From: Rhodanobacteraceae bacterium
GTDB taxonomy: Bacteria > Pseudomonadota > Gammaproteobacteria > Xanthomonadales > SZUA-5
NCBI GenBank assembly: GCA_016717705.1
Contig: JADKFD010000098.1
Coordinates: forward strand, 62,001-126,000
Direction of reading: 5' to 3'
Length of the DNA stretch: 64,000 nucleotides
Shown here: in pieces, positions 30,064 through 39,279 of the stretch
Layout: each line of letters begins with the position of its first letter
How positions within the stretch are numbered: the first letter of the stretch is position 1
Notes under the pieces: model-generated
Seen by the model: only the letters and a program-made list of their open reading frames with translations
What the model was told of the DNA's origin: nothing
Database searches by the model: none
Program-made: the position numbers and the translations under genes

Positions 30064-31731
30064 TCACAGCCGGGCCAGCGTCTCGGCCCACCACGGCGGC
30101 AGCGCGAAGGCGGCGCGGTGGACCTCGGGGTTGTAGAAGCGCGCCTCCACGGAGCGCCGCGGCTCGCGCCGGGAAACCCCCTTGCGCGAGTACATGAAGA
30201 AAGTGAACAGGCCGCCCGGATAGGTGGGAACGCGGGAGATGTAAGCCTCGATGGCGCCGAACGCCGCGCGCACGCGGCGCAGGTCGGCCAGAGGCCAGCC
30301 GTGCACGTCGCGCGACATGCTGGCGCCGCGCAGGCTGTTGGCGACGATGTCCGAGTCCACGCAGACGCCGTCCTCGCCCAGGCAGACCTTCAGTTGGGCG
30401 TAGAAGTTGTCAGTGAACAGACTCTGCGAGGGCTCGGTCGAGTCGGTAGCGTCGATGATGATGACGTCGAAGTGGTCGCCCTGCTGCGCGGCCTGGGCGA
30501 TGTAATCGGCAGCGTCCATCACCTGCAGTTCGAGCCGCGGGTCGACCGGCTTGCCCAGCGCGAACAGGTCCTCGCAGACCGCCAGGACGCGGGCGTCGAT
30601 CTCCACCATCACCACCTGCTCGATCTCGGGGTGGCGCAACACCTCGCGCGCTGCGCCCCAGTCGCCGCCGCCGATGATCAGCACCCGGCGCGGCAGGCGC
30701 TCGGCCCCGGCGAGGGCCACGTGGACGACCATTTCGTGATAGATCGCCTCGTCCGCCGTGGTGCCCTGCACGGTGCCATCCAGCGAGAACACGCGTCCAA
30801 AGTCCGGGTGATCGTGGATCTCGATGAGCTGGAACGGACTTTGCTCGCCATGGACCGCTGACATCGCCAGCGCCTGGCTGGTCCCCAGCTCCACCGTGGC
30901 TTCGTGCCACCAGCTTGCCGGATCGCTGTCAGGCACGTGCTCGGCGCAGATCTGCAGCGGCCCGCGCCACCAGGTCGGCAGCGCAAAGGCGGCGCGATGA
31001 ACCTCCGGGTCGTAGTGACGGCCGTGCCAGGTCGCCAACGGCACCGCGCAGGAACCGCCGTCGGTGCGGTGCAGATGCAGGATCACGAAGCAGCCGGGCG
31101 ACAAGGCGGTCGGGACTACCGCGCGTTCTGCCGGACCCAGTGCCTCCGCGGCAGCAAACAACTTGCCGGCATAGAGCCCCGACGCCTGCGTACCGAGGGC
31201 CGTGCGCGCGGCGACACAGCAGACGCCATCGGGCGCCATCAAAGCCGCGAGGCCGCCGGCATGCACCGGCTCGTCTGCCAGCAGATCGACGAGGATCACC
31301 TGAAAGCTGCCAGCTGGCGGCGCGCTGACCAGGGTGACGCGCGGATCGGAAAAGGCGATGCCGGCCGGCAGATGGCGGCGCGCCAGCGCAACGCCGTCCA
31401 GGTCGGTGACCCAGACCACCACCTCGGTCACGAAGGAATGGCGCAGGGCCTCGAAGGCCAGGCCGCCATCCTCGCCGCCCAGGATCAGGACTCGCGCCCC
31501 GCCGGGCCAGGGACCGCCGCCGCAAAGCGCAAGGTGGGCAGCCATTTCGACATAGGCGCGGTCGCTCTCGACACTGCGCAGGGCGCCAGCGATTGCGAGC
31601 ATGCGGCCATGGTGGTCGTGGTCGAAGGCGCTGGCGACTCCCAGCGTTTCGCGCTGCTTCACCTCAAAGGCGTTGCGGTGACCGGGACCGGGCCAGCGGT
31701 CGCGCCACCAGCTGTTGAGTTCACCGTGCAT
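30064..31731 (-). CDS. Fused double-domain spermidine-synthase-like protein
   Basis: This 555-residue protein contains two SpeE-like aminopropyltransferase domains in tandem. The C-terminal one (from about residue 265) has LDGTVQGTTADEAIYHEM, the decarboxy-SAM/MTA loop as GGGDWG (usually GGGDGG) and IIIDATDSTEPS with the catalytic Asp. The N-terminal one keeps GGEDGG and YVEMAAHLAL, but the LDG-Q strand is degraded (LAIAGALRSVESD) and the DxTDP region is replaced by VDLLADEPV, so it is probably catalytically weak or dead. Each half ends with the same module, PEVHRAAFALP.WW, showing a true internal duplication. SpeE enzymes normally act as oligomers; the fusion would give an asymmetric pseudo-dimer. 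The start ATG 31731 follows GGGGAGAA. Confidence 0.85.
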   Translation of the reverse strand: MHGELNSWWRDRWPGPGHRNAFEVKQRETLGVASAFDHDHHGRMLAIAGALRSVESDRAYVEMAAHLALCGGGPWPGGARVLILGGEDGGLAFEALRHSFVTEVVVWVTDLDGVALARRHLPAGIAFSDPRVTLVSAPPAGSFQVILVDLLADEPVHAGGLAALMAPDGVCCVAARTALGTQASGLYAGKLFAAAEALGPAERAVVPTALSPGCFVILHLHRTDGGSCAVPLATWHGRHYDPEVHRAAFALPTWWRGPLQICAEHVPDSDPASWWHEATVELGTSQALAMSAVHGEQSPFQLIEIHDHPDFGRVFSLDGTVQGTTADEAIYHEMVVHVALAGAERLPRRVLIIGGGDWGAAREVLRHPEIEQVVMVEIDARVLAVCEDLFALGKPVDPRLELQVMDAADYIAQAAQQGDHFDVIIIDATDSTEPSQSLFTDNFYAQLKVCLGEDGVCVDSDIVANSLRGASMSRDVHGWPLADLRRVRAAFGAIEAYISRVPTYPGGLFTFFMYSRKGVSRREPRRSVEARFYNPEVHRAAFALPPWWAETLARL

Positions 31732-31987
31732 TGCAGTTCTCCCCGGTTGTAACGTTCGCCGAGGCTATGGGTGAACACTTCAGCTGCGGTATCACCGACG
31801 TTGCGCGCGGCTATCACCCAAGTTGTTTCTGCAGCGCTGTCGCCACGAAAACGCGGGTTTGTAACGAAACCCCCAGTCCAGGCAACCTCCGTCATAGCCG
31901 CCTGCAACATCCGTGATACCGCTCGGTCGCTGATTGGCGCTTTCATCCACCCTGGTTGAATGCCCCTCCACCGAGCAAAGGACAACG
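31732..31987. promoter_or_regulatory. Divergent promoter region of the polyamine island with long-range inverted repeat
   Basis: The 256 bases between the two divergent transcription units hold a perfect 10-base inverted repeat, GCGGTATCAC at 31786-31795 and GTGATACCGC at 31913-31922, 117 bases apart. Such paired sites suit a regulator that loops DNA or binds two promoters. GTAACG also occurs twice. No confident -35/-10 pair was recognised. The ribosome site for bpsA is AAAGGA at 31977-31982. Confidence 0.45.
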
Positions 31988-33037
31988 ATGGATACCTTGA
32001 TCGACCCCCGTCAGCTCGGCCGCAGCGAGCGCCAGATGGTATTCGCCCTGGCCAGCCGCGGGCCGCTCGGCTGGGGCGCGCTGCTCGACGCGCAGGACGC
32101 CTGCATCGCCGAGTTCGTCGCGGCTCTGGAGCGACTGCGCGCCATCGGCCTGGTGGCGGTCACCGACGGCCACGTCCGCCTGACCCGTCCGGTCGCGGCT
32201 CCGGTGCCGGTCGCATGCGCGTGCACCGCCTGCGACAGCCGCGGCTACCTGGCCGCCGAGGACGCGCCGGAGTTGGCTGCCCTGCGCGCAGCGCTGGCCG
32301 ATCGACCGGCGCCGAACTTCGCCTTCGACCAGGGTGCCATCCCGGCCGAGGAATCACTGCTGCGCGTCGCCGCGATGCAGGATCGCGGCGACCTGTGGGG
32401 TCAGTCGGTGCTGTTCGTCGGCGACTTCGACCTCACCAGCGTGGCGCTGGCGCTGACCCGGCAGGCCGAGCGCATCGTCGTGCTCGACATCGACCACCGC
32501 GTGGTGGACTTCGTCAACGCAGTCGGTCGGCGTTACGGCCTGCCGCTGTCGGGTCGGACCTTCGACGTGCGTGCGGCGCTGCCCGACGATCTGCGCCGCA
32601 GCTTCGACGTGTTCGTCTGCGATCCGGTCGAGACGCTGCCCGGAATCCGGCTGTATCTGTCGCGCGGCGCTGCCGCGTTGCGCGCCGAGGGCTCGGCGGT
32701 GTGGCTCGGGCTGACCACGGTCGAGGCGTCCCGGCGCAAGTGGTTCGATATCCAGCAGGTGCTGGCGCAGATGGGCTTCGTGGTCACCGACATCCGCCGC
32801 CGTTTCAGCGGCTATCCGGACCACGATGCGCCGCTCGAGGTCGCCGGCCTGCAGTGGCCGGTGCTCAGCGAGCTTGGGGCCGGTGGCGCCAACCATCGCT
32901 GGTACACCGCATCCTTCCTGCGCGCCGAGGCCATCCAGCTCCCGCAGCCGGCGGTGGACGATGCCGTCGAAATGGGCGAGGAGTTGTACCTGGACGACGA
33001 AGCCTGGGCCACGCCGCGCGCTGCCGCAACATCGTGA
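31988..33037 (+). CDS. bpsA: BpsA-like branched-chain polyamine synthase (DUF43)
   Basis: This is a 349-residue protein. Residues 1-70 look like a winged helix, followed by a Cys cluster (CACTAC), then NFAFDQGAIPAEESLLRV and the DUF43/BpsA catalytic core RGDLWGQSVLFVGDFDLTS (GDxDLTS at 145-151; GDDDLTS in archaea) with VVLDIDHRVVDFV. BpsA adds aminopropyl groups from decarboxylated SAM to the N4 of spermidine, giving quaternary branched polyamines known from thermophiles. The C-terminal region is acidic (GEELYLDDEAW), as in the family. It overlaps the transporter gene by 4 bases (GTGA). The family is clear; whether it uses spermidine, homospermidine or a product of the neighbouring enzymes is inference. 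Confidence 0.85.
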   Translation: MDTLIDPRQLGRSERQMVFALASRGPLGWGALLDAQDACIAEFVAALERLRAIGLVAVTDGHVRLTRPVAAPVPVACACTACDSRGYLAAEDAPELAALRAALADRPAPNFAFDQGAIPAEESLLRVAAMQDRGDLWGQSVLFVGDFDLTSVALALTRQAERIVVLDIDHRVVDFVNAVGRRYGLPLSGRTFDVRAALPDDLRRSFDVFVCDPVETLPGIRLYLSRGAAALRAEGSAVWLGLTTVEASRRKWFDIQQVLAQMGFVVTDIRRRFSGYPDHDAPLEVAGLQWPVLSELGAGGANHRWYTASFLRAEAIQLPQPAVDDAVEMGEELYLDDEAWATPRAAATS

Positions 33038-34295
33038 TCGCCACCCGCGCGGACCGAGTCTTCGATCTGCGCGCCGGAGAGCGGCCGCGCGCGGCTGGCC
33101 TGTTCGCGGTGTCGTTCGCCTTCGGCTTCGGGCTGAGCGCGATGGAAATCGCGATTCAAACCAGCCTGCTGGCGTCCGGGTCGCCCGACGGCATCCCCTG
33201 GGCGCAGGTGGCGGTGGGGGTGACCGTATTTTCCGCTGGCGGGCTGCTCAGCGTGCTGCGTGCGCGACTGTCGCCAGCGGTCTTTGTCGGCGCGCCGGTG
33301 GCATTGCTCGGTGCAGTCGCCTTGCTGGTGCTGCCGCAAATCGTCGGCGCCGCGCCCGGTCTGCCCGGTCTGCTTGGACTGATCGCAAGCCACGGCGTGC
33401 TGTCCGCGCTGGCGATGGTGGCCTTCTGGACGCTCGCCGCGCGCAGCTTCGACATCGAGCAGAGCCGGCGTCTGTACGGACTGGTCAGCGCCGGCGAACT
33501 GGTCGGCATCGTGGTCGCCGGCCTGCTGGCGGCGCCGATGCGGCATTGGCTCGATCTGCCCGCGCTGTTGGCGCTTTCCCTTGCGCTGGTGACCCTGACC
33601 GGCGTGGCGCTGCTGCCATTTGCGCGCAGCGTCCATGGCAGTACGCCCCACGAGGACGAACTGCCCGCCGCAGCAACCGCGCCGCTGGAGCGTCGCCATG
33701 TGGGCCGCTGCATCCGCTACTACAGCGCGTACAACCTGACCTACTACCTGATCGAGTACACCCTGTTCATCGCCATCCAGCGCGCCTTCGCGGGTGAGCC
33801 CGAGTCGATTGCCGGCGCGCTTGGCGCGGTCAGTGCCGCGCGGGTCGCGCTCGGCGTGGCTTCCGGCTGTTCCTCACCGGGCGACTGCTGTCGCGCTTCG
33901 GACTTGGACTCGGCTTGACCTGCGGACCGGTCGCGGTCCTGGCCCTGTGCGCGCTCGGTATGGCGGCACAGCCGATCGCCGGTTCGGTGCTGGTGGCTGC
34001 ATTCGCGCTATCGGTCGTCGAGTCGGCTGCGCGCAATGCCCTCGGCAAGCCGGCCTTCATGGCGGCGCAGCGACCGCTTTCGCGCGCGCCGCGCGAGCGC
34101 ACCCTGTCCCGGATCGAGACCGTCGTCGAACCGCTCACCACCGGCCTCGCCGGGGCCTCGATCCTGCTCCTGCCGGCAGCCTGGTTTGCCGGACCAGCGC
34201 TGCTGCTCGTCCCGGTACCGACCGCGCTGGCCTGGCTGGCGGCGTCTGTCGCGCTCGGGCGCTCTTACCGCCGCCTTCTTTCCACCAGCACTTGA
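33034..34295 (+). CDS. Multi-TM transporter (MFS / nucleotide-translocase-like), frameshifted
   Basis: Starting at GTG 33034 inside the bpsA stop (GTGA), the protein shows about twelve hydrophobic segments over some 420 residues. SRRLYGLVSAGELVGIVVAGLLAAP recalls the Npt1/Npt2-like and MFS proteins found fused or linked to signalling domains. The frame breaks near 33857: it stops at 33918 in one frame, but RLFLTGRLLSRFGLGLGL continues immediately in the next and carries the last membrane spans to TGA 34293-34295. One missing base explains it. Position in the polyamine operon suggests export or uptake of the polyamine product or a precursor; this is contextual only. Confidence 0.72.
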
Positions 34296-34302
34296 GGGTC
34301 CC

Positions 34303-34929
34303 ATGTCGCGTTCGCCGCTCCACCCCGAGATTTATCGCTATGCCCCACGATTCGTGGGCCCCGCGCTGCGTGCCGGCGTGGCCGGCGCAGCACACGAGGA
34401 CGTCGAGCAGATCTATCGATTCGCTCTGTTCACGCCCGAGTTCTGCCGCCTGCTGGTCGAAGAAGCCGAGCACCAGGGCGGCTGGAAGACCGGACAAGAC
34501 ACCACCGCAAACCCCTACGCGCCGGATCTGGACGACGTCTGCGAGCCGGATACCGTGCTGCCGCTGAGCGCGATTCCAGGCATGGAGACGGTCTACGACG
34601 AGATCATCCGGCGGCACCTCAAGCCCCTCGCCGAACACCTGTGGCCGGTGTTTCAGGTGCAGAAGTGGGACCCGCCCTACCTGCTCCGCTACGAACCCGG
34701 CGTGGTGCAGGGGATGGCCCGCCACTACGACCTCGAGACCTGCTCCATCGTTTGCTATCTCAACGATGCCTTCGAGGGCGGCGGGACCTATTTCCCGCGT
34801 TGGGACTACACGCCGGGCCGCTGCATGCCGGGCACTGCGGTGATCTATCCGGGTGGCCTGTCGCATGTGCACGAGGGGCGTCCGGTCACCGCCGGCCGCC
34901 GCTACGTGCTGTGTTCGTGTTTTTATTGA
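34303..34929 (+). CDS. Fe(II)/2-oxoglutarate-dependent hydroxylase (prolyl/lysyl hydroxylase-like)
   Basis: This 208-residue cytoplasmic enzyme has a P4Hc-type jelly-roll: iron ligands HYD (141-143) and the distal His in HVHEG (190), with the 2-oxoglutarate-binding Arg in AGRRYVL (200). Between them CYLNDAFEGGGTYFPRW and GTAVIYPGGLSH are hallmark strands of prolyl- and lysyl-hydroxylase families. No signal peptide is seen. It lies 7 bases after the transporter gene and 2 bases before the kinase gene, so it is firmly in the polyamine operon. Its substrate may be a polyamine or the amino-acid precursor (lysine/ornithine) rather than a protein; that is inferred from context. Confidence 0.88.
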   Translation: MSRSPLHPEIYRYAPRFVGPALRAGVAGAAHEDVEQIYRFALFTPEFCRLLVEEAEHQGGWKTGQDTTANPYAPDLDDVCEPDTVLPLSAIPGMETVYDEIIRRHLKPLAEHLWPVFQVQKWDPPYLLRYEPGVVQGMARHYDLETCSIVCYLNDAFEGGGTYFPRWDYTPGRCMPGTAVIYPGGLSHVHEGRPVTAGRRYVLCSCFY

Positions 34930-34931
34930 GC

Positions 34932-35906
34932 ATGGCGATGACCAGCGAACCGCTGTCGATCCTGCTGGGTGACGATCATCTGGCTGCGGCCGCCGTCGCC
35001 GCCGAGGTCGCGCAGGGCATCCCGGGCCTCGGCGCTCCGCACTATCTCGGCGAAGGACAGGACTTTCGCGTGTTCGCGGCAGGCGAGCATGTGCTGCGCT
35101 TCCCCAAGCATGCGCACGCCGCGGCGTGGCTGGCGCGCGAGCACGCGCTGCTCGGCGTGCTCGCAGCACGTCTCGACCTCGCCGTGCCCCGCCACGTCGA
35201 ATGCTTGGCGCCAGGCGCGCTGCCGGTGCCCTGGGTCGTTGCGCTGCGGATCGAGGGAACGCCCGGCCACCTGGTGGAACGCCCCGGCGACATTCCTGGC
35301 CTCGCCGAATCACTGGGCCGAGCGCTGGCGAACTTGCACCGCACGCCTGCCGCGGACGTTGCCGCGGTGGTCGCGCCCGCCGCCGGGCACGACAGCTGGG
35401 ATCCGGTTGCCTACCGGCAGACCGTGCGCGATGACCTCGAAGCGCTCGGCGGCAGCGGCGACTTTGCTGCACGCCTGCAGGCGCTCGGTCTGCCAGCCGA
35501 GCATGCCGCGCGGGCGGGCGCTTTCCTTGCCGCCGCCGAAGCGCCTTGCGCACCGCCGCCATCCGCCCTGCGCCTGGTCCACGGCGATCTCGACCCCGAG
35601 CACCTGGTGGTGGGGCGTCCGCCCAGACCGCTCGTCGGCATCCTCGACTGGTCCGACGCCCGCTTCGCCGATCCGGCGCGCGATCTGGCTGCGGTGTTGT
35701 CCTGGGGCGGCGCCGATTTCCTCGAACGCGCGCTCGCCGCGTACGACGCGCCGCTCGACCCCGAAGTGCGCATCCGCGTGCCCTATCTGGCGCGCTGCTG
35801 CGCCATCGACGCATTCTTCTCGACGGTCGACGACGATCCGGCGCTGCACCGCTGCGCCCGCAGGATGCTCGACAATGCCTTTGATCCCGGGCATGGAGCG
35901 ATCTGA
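34932..35906 (+). CDS. Aminoglycoside-phosphotransferase-family kinase
   Basis: This 324-residue protein has the APH/choline-kinase fold. The catalytic loop is LVHGDLDPEHLVV (HGD) and the metal-binding segment GILDWSDARFADPARDLAAVL (Asp-Trp-Ser), with an N-lobe YLGEGQDFRVFAAG that fits ATP binding. Members phosphorylate hydroxyls of small molecules such as aminoglycosides, choline, homoserine and hydroxylysine. Directly behind a 2-oxoglutarate hydroxylase, its most natural substrate would be the hydroxyl group that enzyme installs. ATG 34932 is used; ATG 34938 is also possible. Antibiotic resistance cannot be excluded, but the operon context argues against it. Confidence 0.85.
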   Translation: MAMTSEPLSILLGDDHLAAAAVAAEVAQGIPGLGAPHYLGEGQDFRVFAAGEHVLRFPKHAHAAAWLAREHALLGVLAARLDLAVPRHVECLAPGALPVPWVVALRIEGTPGHLVERPGDIPGLAESLGRALANLHRTPAADVAAVVAPAAGHDSWDPVAYRQTVRDDLEALGGSGDFAARLQALGLPAEHAARAGAFLAAAEAPCAPPPSALRLVHGDLDPEHLVVGRPPRPLVGILDWSDARFADPARDLAAVLSWGGADFLERALAAYDAPLDPEVRIRVPYLARCCAIDAFFSTVDDDPALHRCARRMLDNAFDPGHGAI

Positions 35907-37798
35907 AGTGGTGCAGACGACGGCGGCGCTGCGGCGCCGCCTTCGCGCACGGTCCTTGATCTGCGGCGCGATCCCATTCACGCCGGCTGCGGCGCGCGGT
36001 CTGGGTGCTGTTGGTGTGCGGGTTCTGGTTCGGGTTGATCGCTGCGGTTCTCGCCGCCATGCATCGTGCCTCGATCCCCGAGCGGGGGGGGGGGGGGGGC
36101 ATCACGCGGCGACGCCACCAGTCCACCCGTGCTGGATTCGCCGTGGCAGCGCTATTCGCTGCCGGTGCGGGTCTGCCAGGTGCGCTGCGATTCCGCCTTC
36201 ACGGCCGGGGCGCGGGAGGACTGGGCGCTGCCATTCGACGCCAACCGCCGTCTACCTGAATGGCGAAAACTCGACGAGCGCGGGCGGGGGGGGGCCCCGG
36301 GCGGCGGTTCCCGGCCCCCCCCGGCCCCGGGGGGGGCCCCGGGGGGGGGGCCCCCGGGGGGGGAAAAAGGGGGGTGGTGCACCTGCGCGCGGAACGGCAA
36401 CGCATTGGTGGACTGGCGCCGTTTTACCTGGGACCCGTCATCGAACTGGCGCCGGCCCAGCGCTGGCGCCAGCGCCTCACCGAAGATACGGTCGCCGGTG
36501 TCGGCTGGCTGCAGGCAGCTTCGCTGTTGCTGGCACTGGCGCTGCTGCTCGGCGGGCGTCGCGACAGCGTGCTGGGCTGGTACCTGATCTGCGGCAGTTT
36601 CTGGCTGCTGCTGATCGTGCTGCATGTCTCGCCGACCGTGATCCCGGGCGGCAATCTGCGCTGGGCGGCGATGTTCATCAGTGTCTTCGGCGTGCTCGCG
36701 TTCACCCCCTTGTTCATCGTCGCCATCCTGCGGCCACCGTGGCGACGCCTGCGCTGGGCACTGAGCGGCTATTTCGCCGGATGCGCGGCAATCACCCTTG
36801 GCGCACTGCTGGTTCTGCCGCTGGATGCGACCCGTCAGGTCCTGTTGCCCAACACACTGTTGCGCTTCAGCTCGTTGCTGCTGGTGCCGCTGATGTTGTG
36901 GCTGGTGCTGCGCGTGGTGCTGGCTCGCGGCGATTCGCGCTCGGCGCCGTGGATTCTGGCCTTCGCGGCAATGCCCGGTGTCTTCGGCGTGGCCGATGCC
37001 CTTCGAGTCGGCTGGTTTCCGCCACTGGAATATGCGCTGTTGCCGCTCGGTGGCCTGGGCGTCTCGCTGGCGCTGTTCCTGGAACTGGCACGGCGCATGC
37101 GCGAAAGCCAGTTGCGCATGGCGCGCTACACCGCCGAGCTGGAGCAGACCGTGCGCGTGCGCGAAGAAGCGCTGCGCGCCAGCCTCGAACGCGTCTCTGC
37201 CGCCGACCGCGAACGCGCACTGGCGCAAGAACGCCAGCGCCTGTTGCGCGACATGCATGATGGCGTCGGCGGACAGCTCGCCTCGCTGGTGCATCTGGCG
37301 GGTCGCGACGAAACCTCGCGCGATCAGGTGGTCGCCGGATTGCGCGATGGGCTGGCGGATCTGCGCCTGATCCTGGATTCGCTGGCGCACGAAGACGACG
37401 ACGCCATGGTCGCCTTCGGACGTTTGCGTCAGCGCATCGAACCGACGCTGGAAGCCGCCGGCATGCGCCTGCGCTGGGAGATCGATCCGCAACTCGACCT
37501 GCCGTCGTGGAGCCCGGAGGCCGTGCTCGACGTCTATCGACTGCTGCAGGAAGCTTGCTACAACGCAGTGCGCCATGCCCGGGCGCAGACCTTGACCATT
37601 CGCGCGCAGCTGGTCGACGGGAAGTTCGAGATCACCGTAGCCGACGACGGCATCGGCATCGATCCGCACGCCAGCGACGGCTTTGGCCTCGCCAACCTGC
37701 GCGCCCGCGCCGCGCGGCTCGGCGGCGTGCTGGAAGTGCGCACTGCCAGCGGGCACGGCACCCAGGTGATCTTGCGCTTGCCGTCGGCGACCGCCTGA
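35893..37798 (+). CDS. Sensor histidine kinase with 7TM sensor, 5' part damaged by poly-G tracts
   Basis: The intact part (about 36380-37798) has several hydrophobic segments (36.5-37.1 kb) arranged as a 7TMR-type sensor, a coiled linker (ELEQTVRVREEALRASLERV), a HisKA_3-type phosphoacceptor LLRDMHDGVGGQLASL (His in DMHDG) and a HATPase domain ending DDGIGIDPHASDGFGLANLR. The upstream part, VWVLLVCGFWFGLIAAVLA followed by SPWQRYSLPVRVC and AVYLNGENS in changing frames, looks like the N-terminal TM and periplasmic domain. It is broken by G-runs at 36084-36099 and 36282-36376. The start is uncertain; ATG 35893, overlapping the kinase gene, is the best guess. Its regulator is probably the gene at 39383. 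Confidence 0.7.
36084..36376. other. Poly-G tracts inside the sensor kinase gene
   Basis: Sixteen G in a row occupy 36084-36099, and 36282-36376 is nearly all G and C in long runs with one AAAAA. Both fall within coding sequence whose protein is recognisable on either side in different frames. They look like inserted miscalled bases and not biological sequence. Confidence 0.75.
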
Positions 37799-37819
37799 GC
37801 CCGACGGGTTGCTGTTTCC

Positions 37820-37881
37820 TGTAGAGCGGAGCCTGCTCCGCAGCCCAGGCGCACGCCGAACCGAGCAAGCTCGGCGCTACA
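37820..37881. repeat. Imperfect palindrome after the sensor kinase
   Basis: TGTAGAGCGGAGCCTGCTCC opens and CCGAGCAAGCTCGGCGCTACA closes the element, each arm also a small hairpin (GGAGCCTGCTCC, CCGAGCAAGCTCGG). It resembles the TGTAGGAGC-type REP elements of Xanthomonadales and may help end the upstream transcript. Confidence 0.55.
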
Positions 37882-37974
37882 AGAGCGCGGCAGGCCGGCC
37901 CTGCCATGTTCATGGCAGGCGAACGCAAGAGGTGCTGGCTAGGGTGAGGGAAACTCCACCCGTGGCGCCCACCC

Positions 37975-39279
37975 ATGACATTCGCTTCGCACCTGATCCG
38001 ATTCCTGCCTCTCAGCTTGTTCCTGGCGGTCATGGCGACGCCGGTCACCGCCGTGACGCCAACTCCCACTCAGATCCTGACCGCGCACGAGAACGGCGTG
38101 CCGGCGGCGCGCTTCTTCGGCCAGAGCATGGCCAGCAACGGCAGCGTCCTGGCCATCGGCGCACCGCAATTTTCCGGTGGCGGCGCCACGGTCGCGCCGG
38201 GTGTCGAGCTGCTCTAGCAGCGCGTTGGCGGCGTCTGGACCTTCATGCAAGCCTTGCAGGCACCGGTGCCCGGCAACAGCGATGGCTTCGGCCACCACCT
38301 CGCCTTCGCCGGCAACCAGCTGCTGGTGTCGGCACCCTTCAGCAGCGTCAATGGCGTGGTTGAGCGCGGCGCGGTTCACGTCTATCAGCCGGTCGCCAAC
38401 GTTTACACGCACTTGCAGACGATCGCCCCCGGCATCGCCTTGTCACTCAGCGACTGGTTCGCCTTTCACAGTTCCGCGGATGGCGGCTGGCTGGCGCTCG
38501 GCGTGCCCTTGCGCGGGGCGCTGGACCCAGGGCAGGTGCAGCTTTACTACCAGGATCCCGACAACGGCCAGTGGATCTATCACTCGCTGCTCAATGGCAC
38601 CGCGAACAACGGCCGCTTCGGCATCCGCGTGCTGATGCGCGGCACTCGGCTGCTGGTTGCCGCCACCGAAGAAGTTTCCAGCGGCAACAACCGCGGCTAT
38701 GTCTACGAGTTCCTGCGCAGCGGTGCCGGCGCCGCCGCCACCTGGGCTCAGGTACAGCGCTTTCGCCTGAACGGAACCGGCATCTCGGTGTTCGGGTCGG
38801 CGTTGGCGTTGTCGCCGAACGGCAACAAATTGCTGGTCGGTGCGCCGTTCCAGACCACGCCTGATGGACAAACCCAGGTCGGCACCGTGGTTGCCTTTGA
38901 ACGCACCATGGGCGGTTCCTGGACCGAAACTGCACGTATTGCGCCACCCAGCACCGCCCAGGCTTCCAACTTCGGTGCCAGCGTCGCGTTCAGCGGCGAT
39001 CAGCACGCGCTGATCGGTGATATTCGCGAGCGCAGCAGCGGCCTGCTCACCGGTGGCGCCCACGCCTTTCGCGACTTCACGCCGAACAACTGGACCCGCG
39101 TGGCCTCCTGGGCCCGCGGACCCGGCGTCGATTCGGACTTCATGGGTGGCGCCATCATTGCAATCGGCAACCAGGTGCTGGTGTCGGCGCCGGGCATCGA
39201 CGTCGGCGCCAGCCTCAATGAAGGACAGGTGTTCGTGTTTGACGATGCGCTGCCGTTACTTCGCGACGGTTTCGAGTAA
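37975..39279 (+). CDS. Secreted FG-GAP-type beta-propeller protein, internal amber codon
   Basis: From ATG 37975 there is a signal peptide (LIRFLPLSLFLAVMATPVTA) and then repeats of the FG-GAP/integrin type: FFGQSMASNGSVLAIGAPQF, GFGHHLAFAGNQLLVSAPF, VFGSALALSPNGNKLLVGAPF and NFGASVAFSGDQHALIGD. A TAG at 38215-38217 interrupts the same frame after GVELL; the expected residue is Tyr (ELLYQR), so one base change explains it. The protein ends LLRDGFE, a short C-terminal tag also seen (LFRDGLE) at the end of the protein at 61384. It sits between the sensor kinase and the response regulator genes. The likely location is the cell surface or outside. Confidence 0.78.

Noticed and set aside
31960..33918. 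A 652-codon Arg/Gly/Pro-rich open frame
   Set aside because: Its first part is the shadow of bpsA in another frame. Only the part after 33034 is real, as the transporter.
34932..35906. APH-family kinase as an antibiotic-resistance gene
   Set aside because: Family membership alone does not show resistance, and tight coupling to the hydroxylase and BpsA genes argues for a biosynthetic role.
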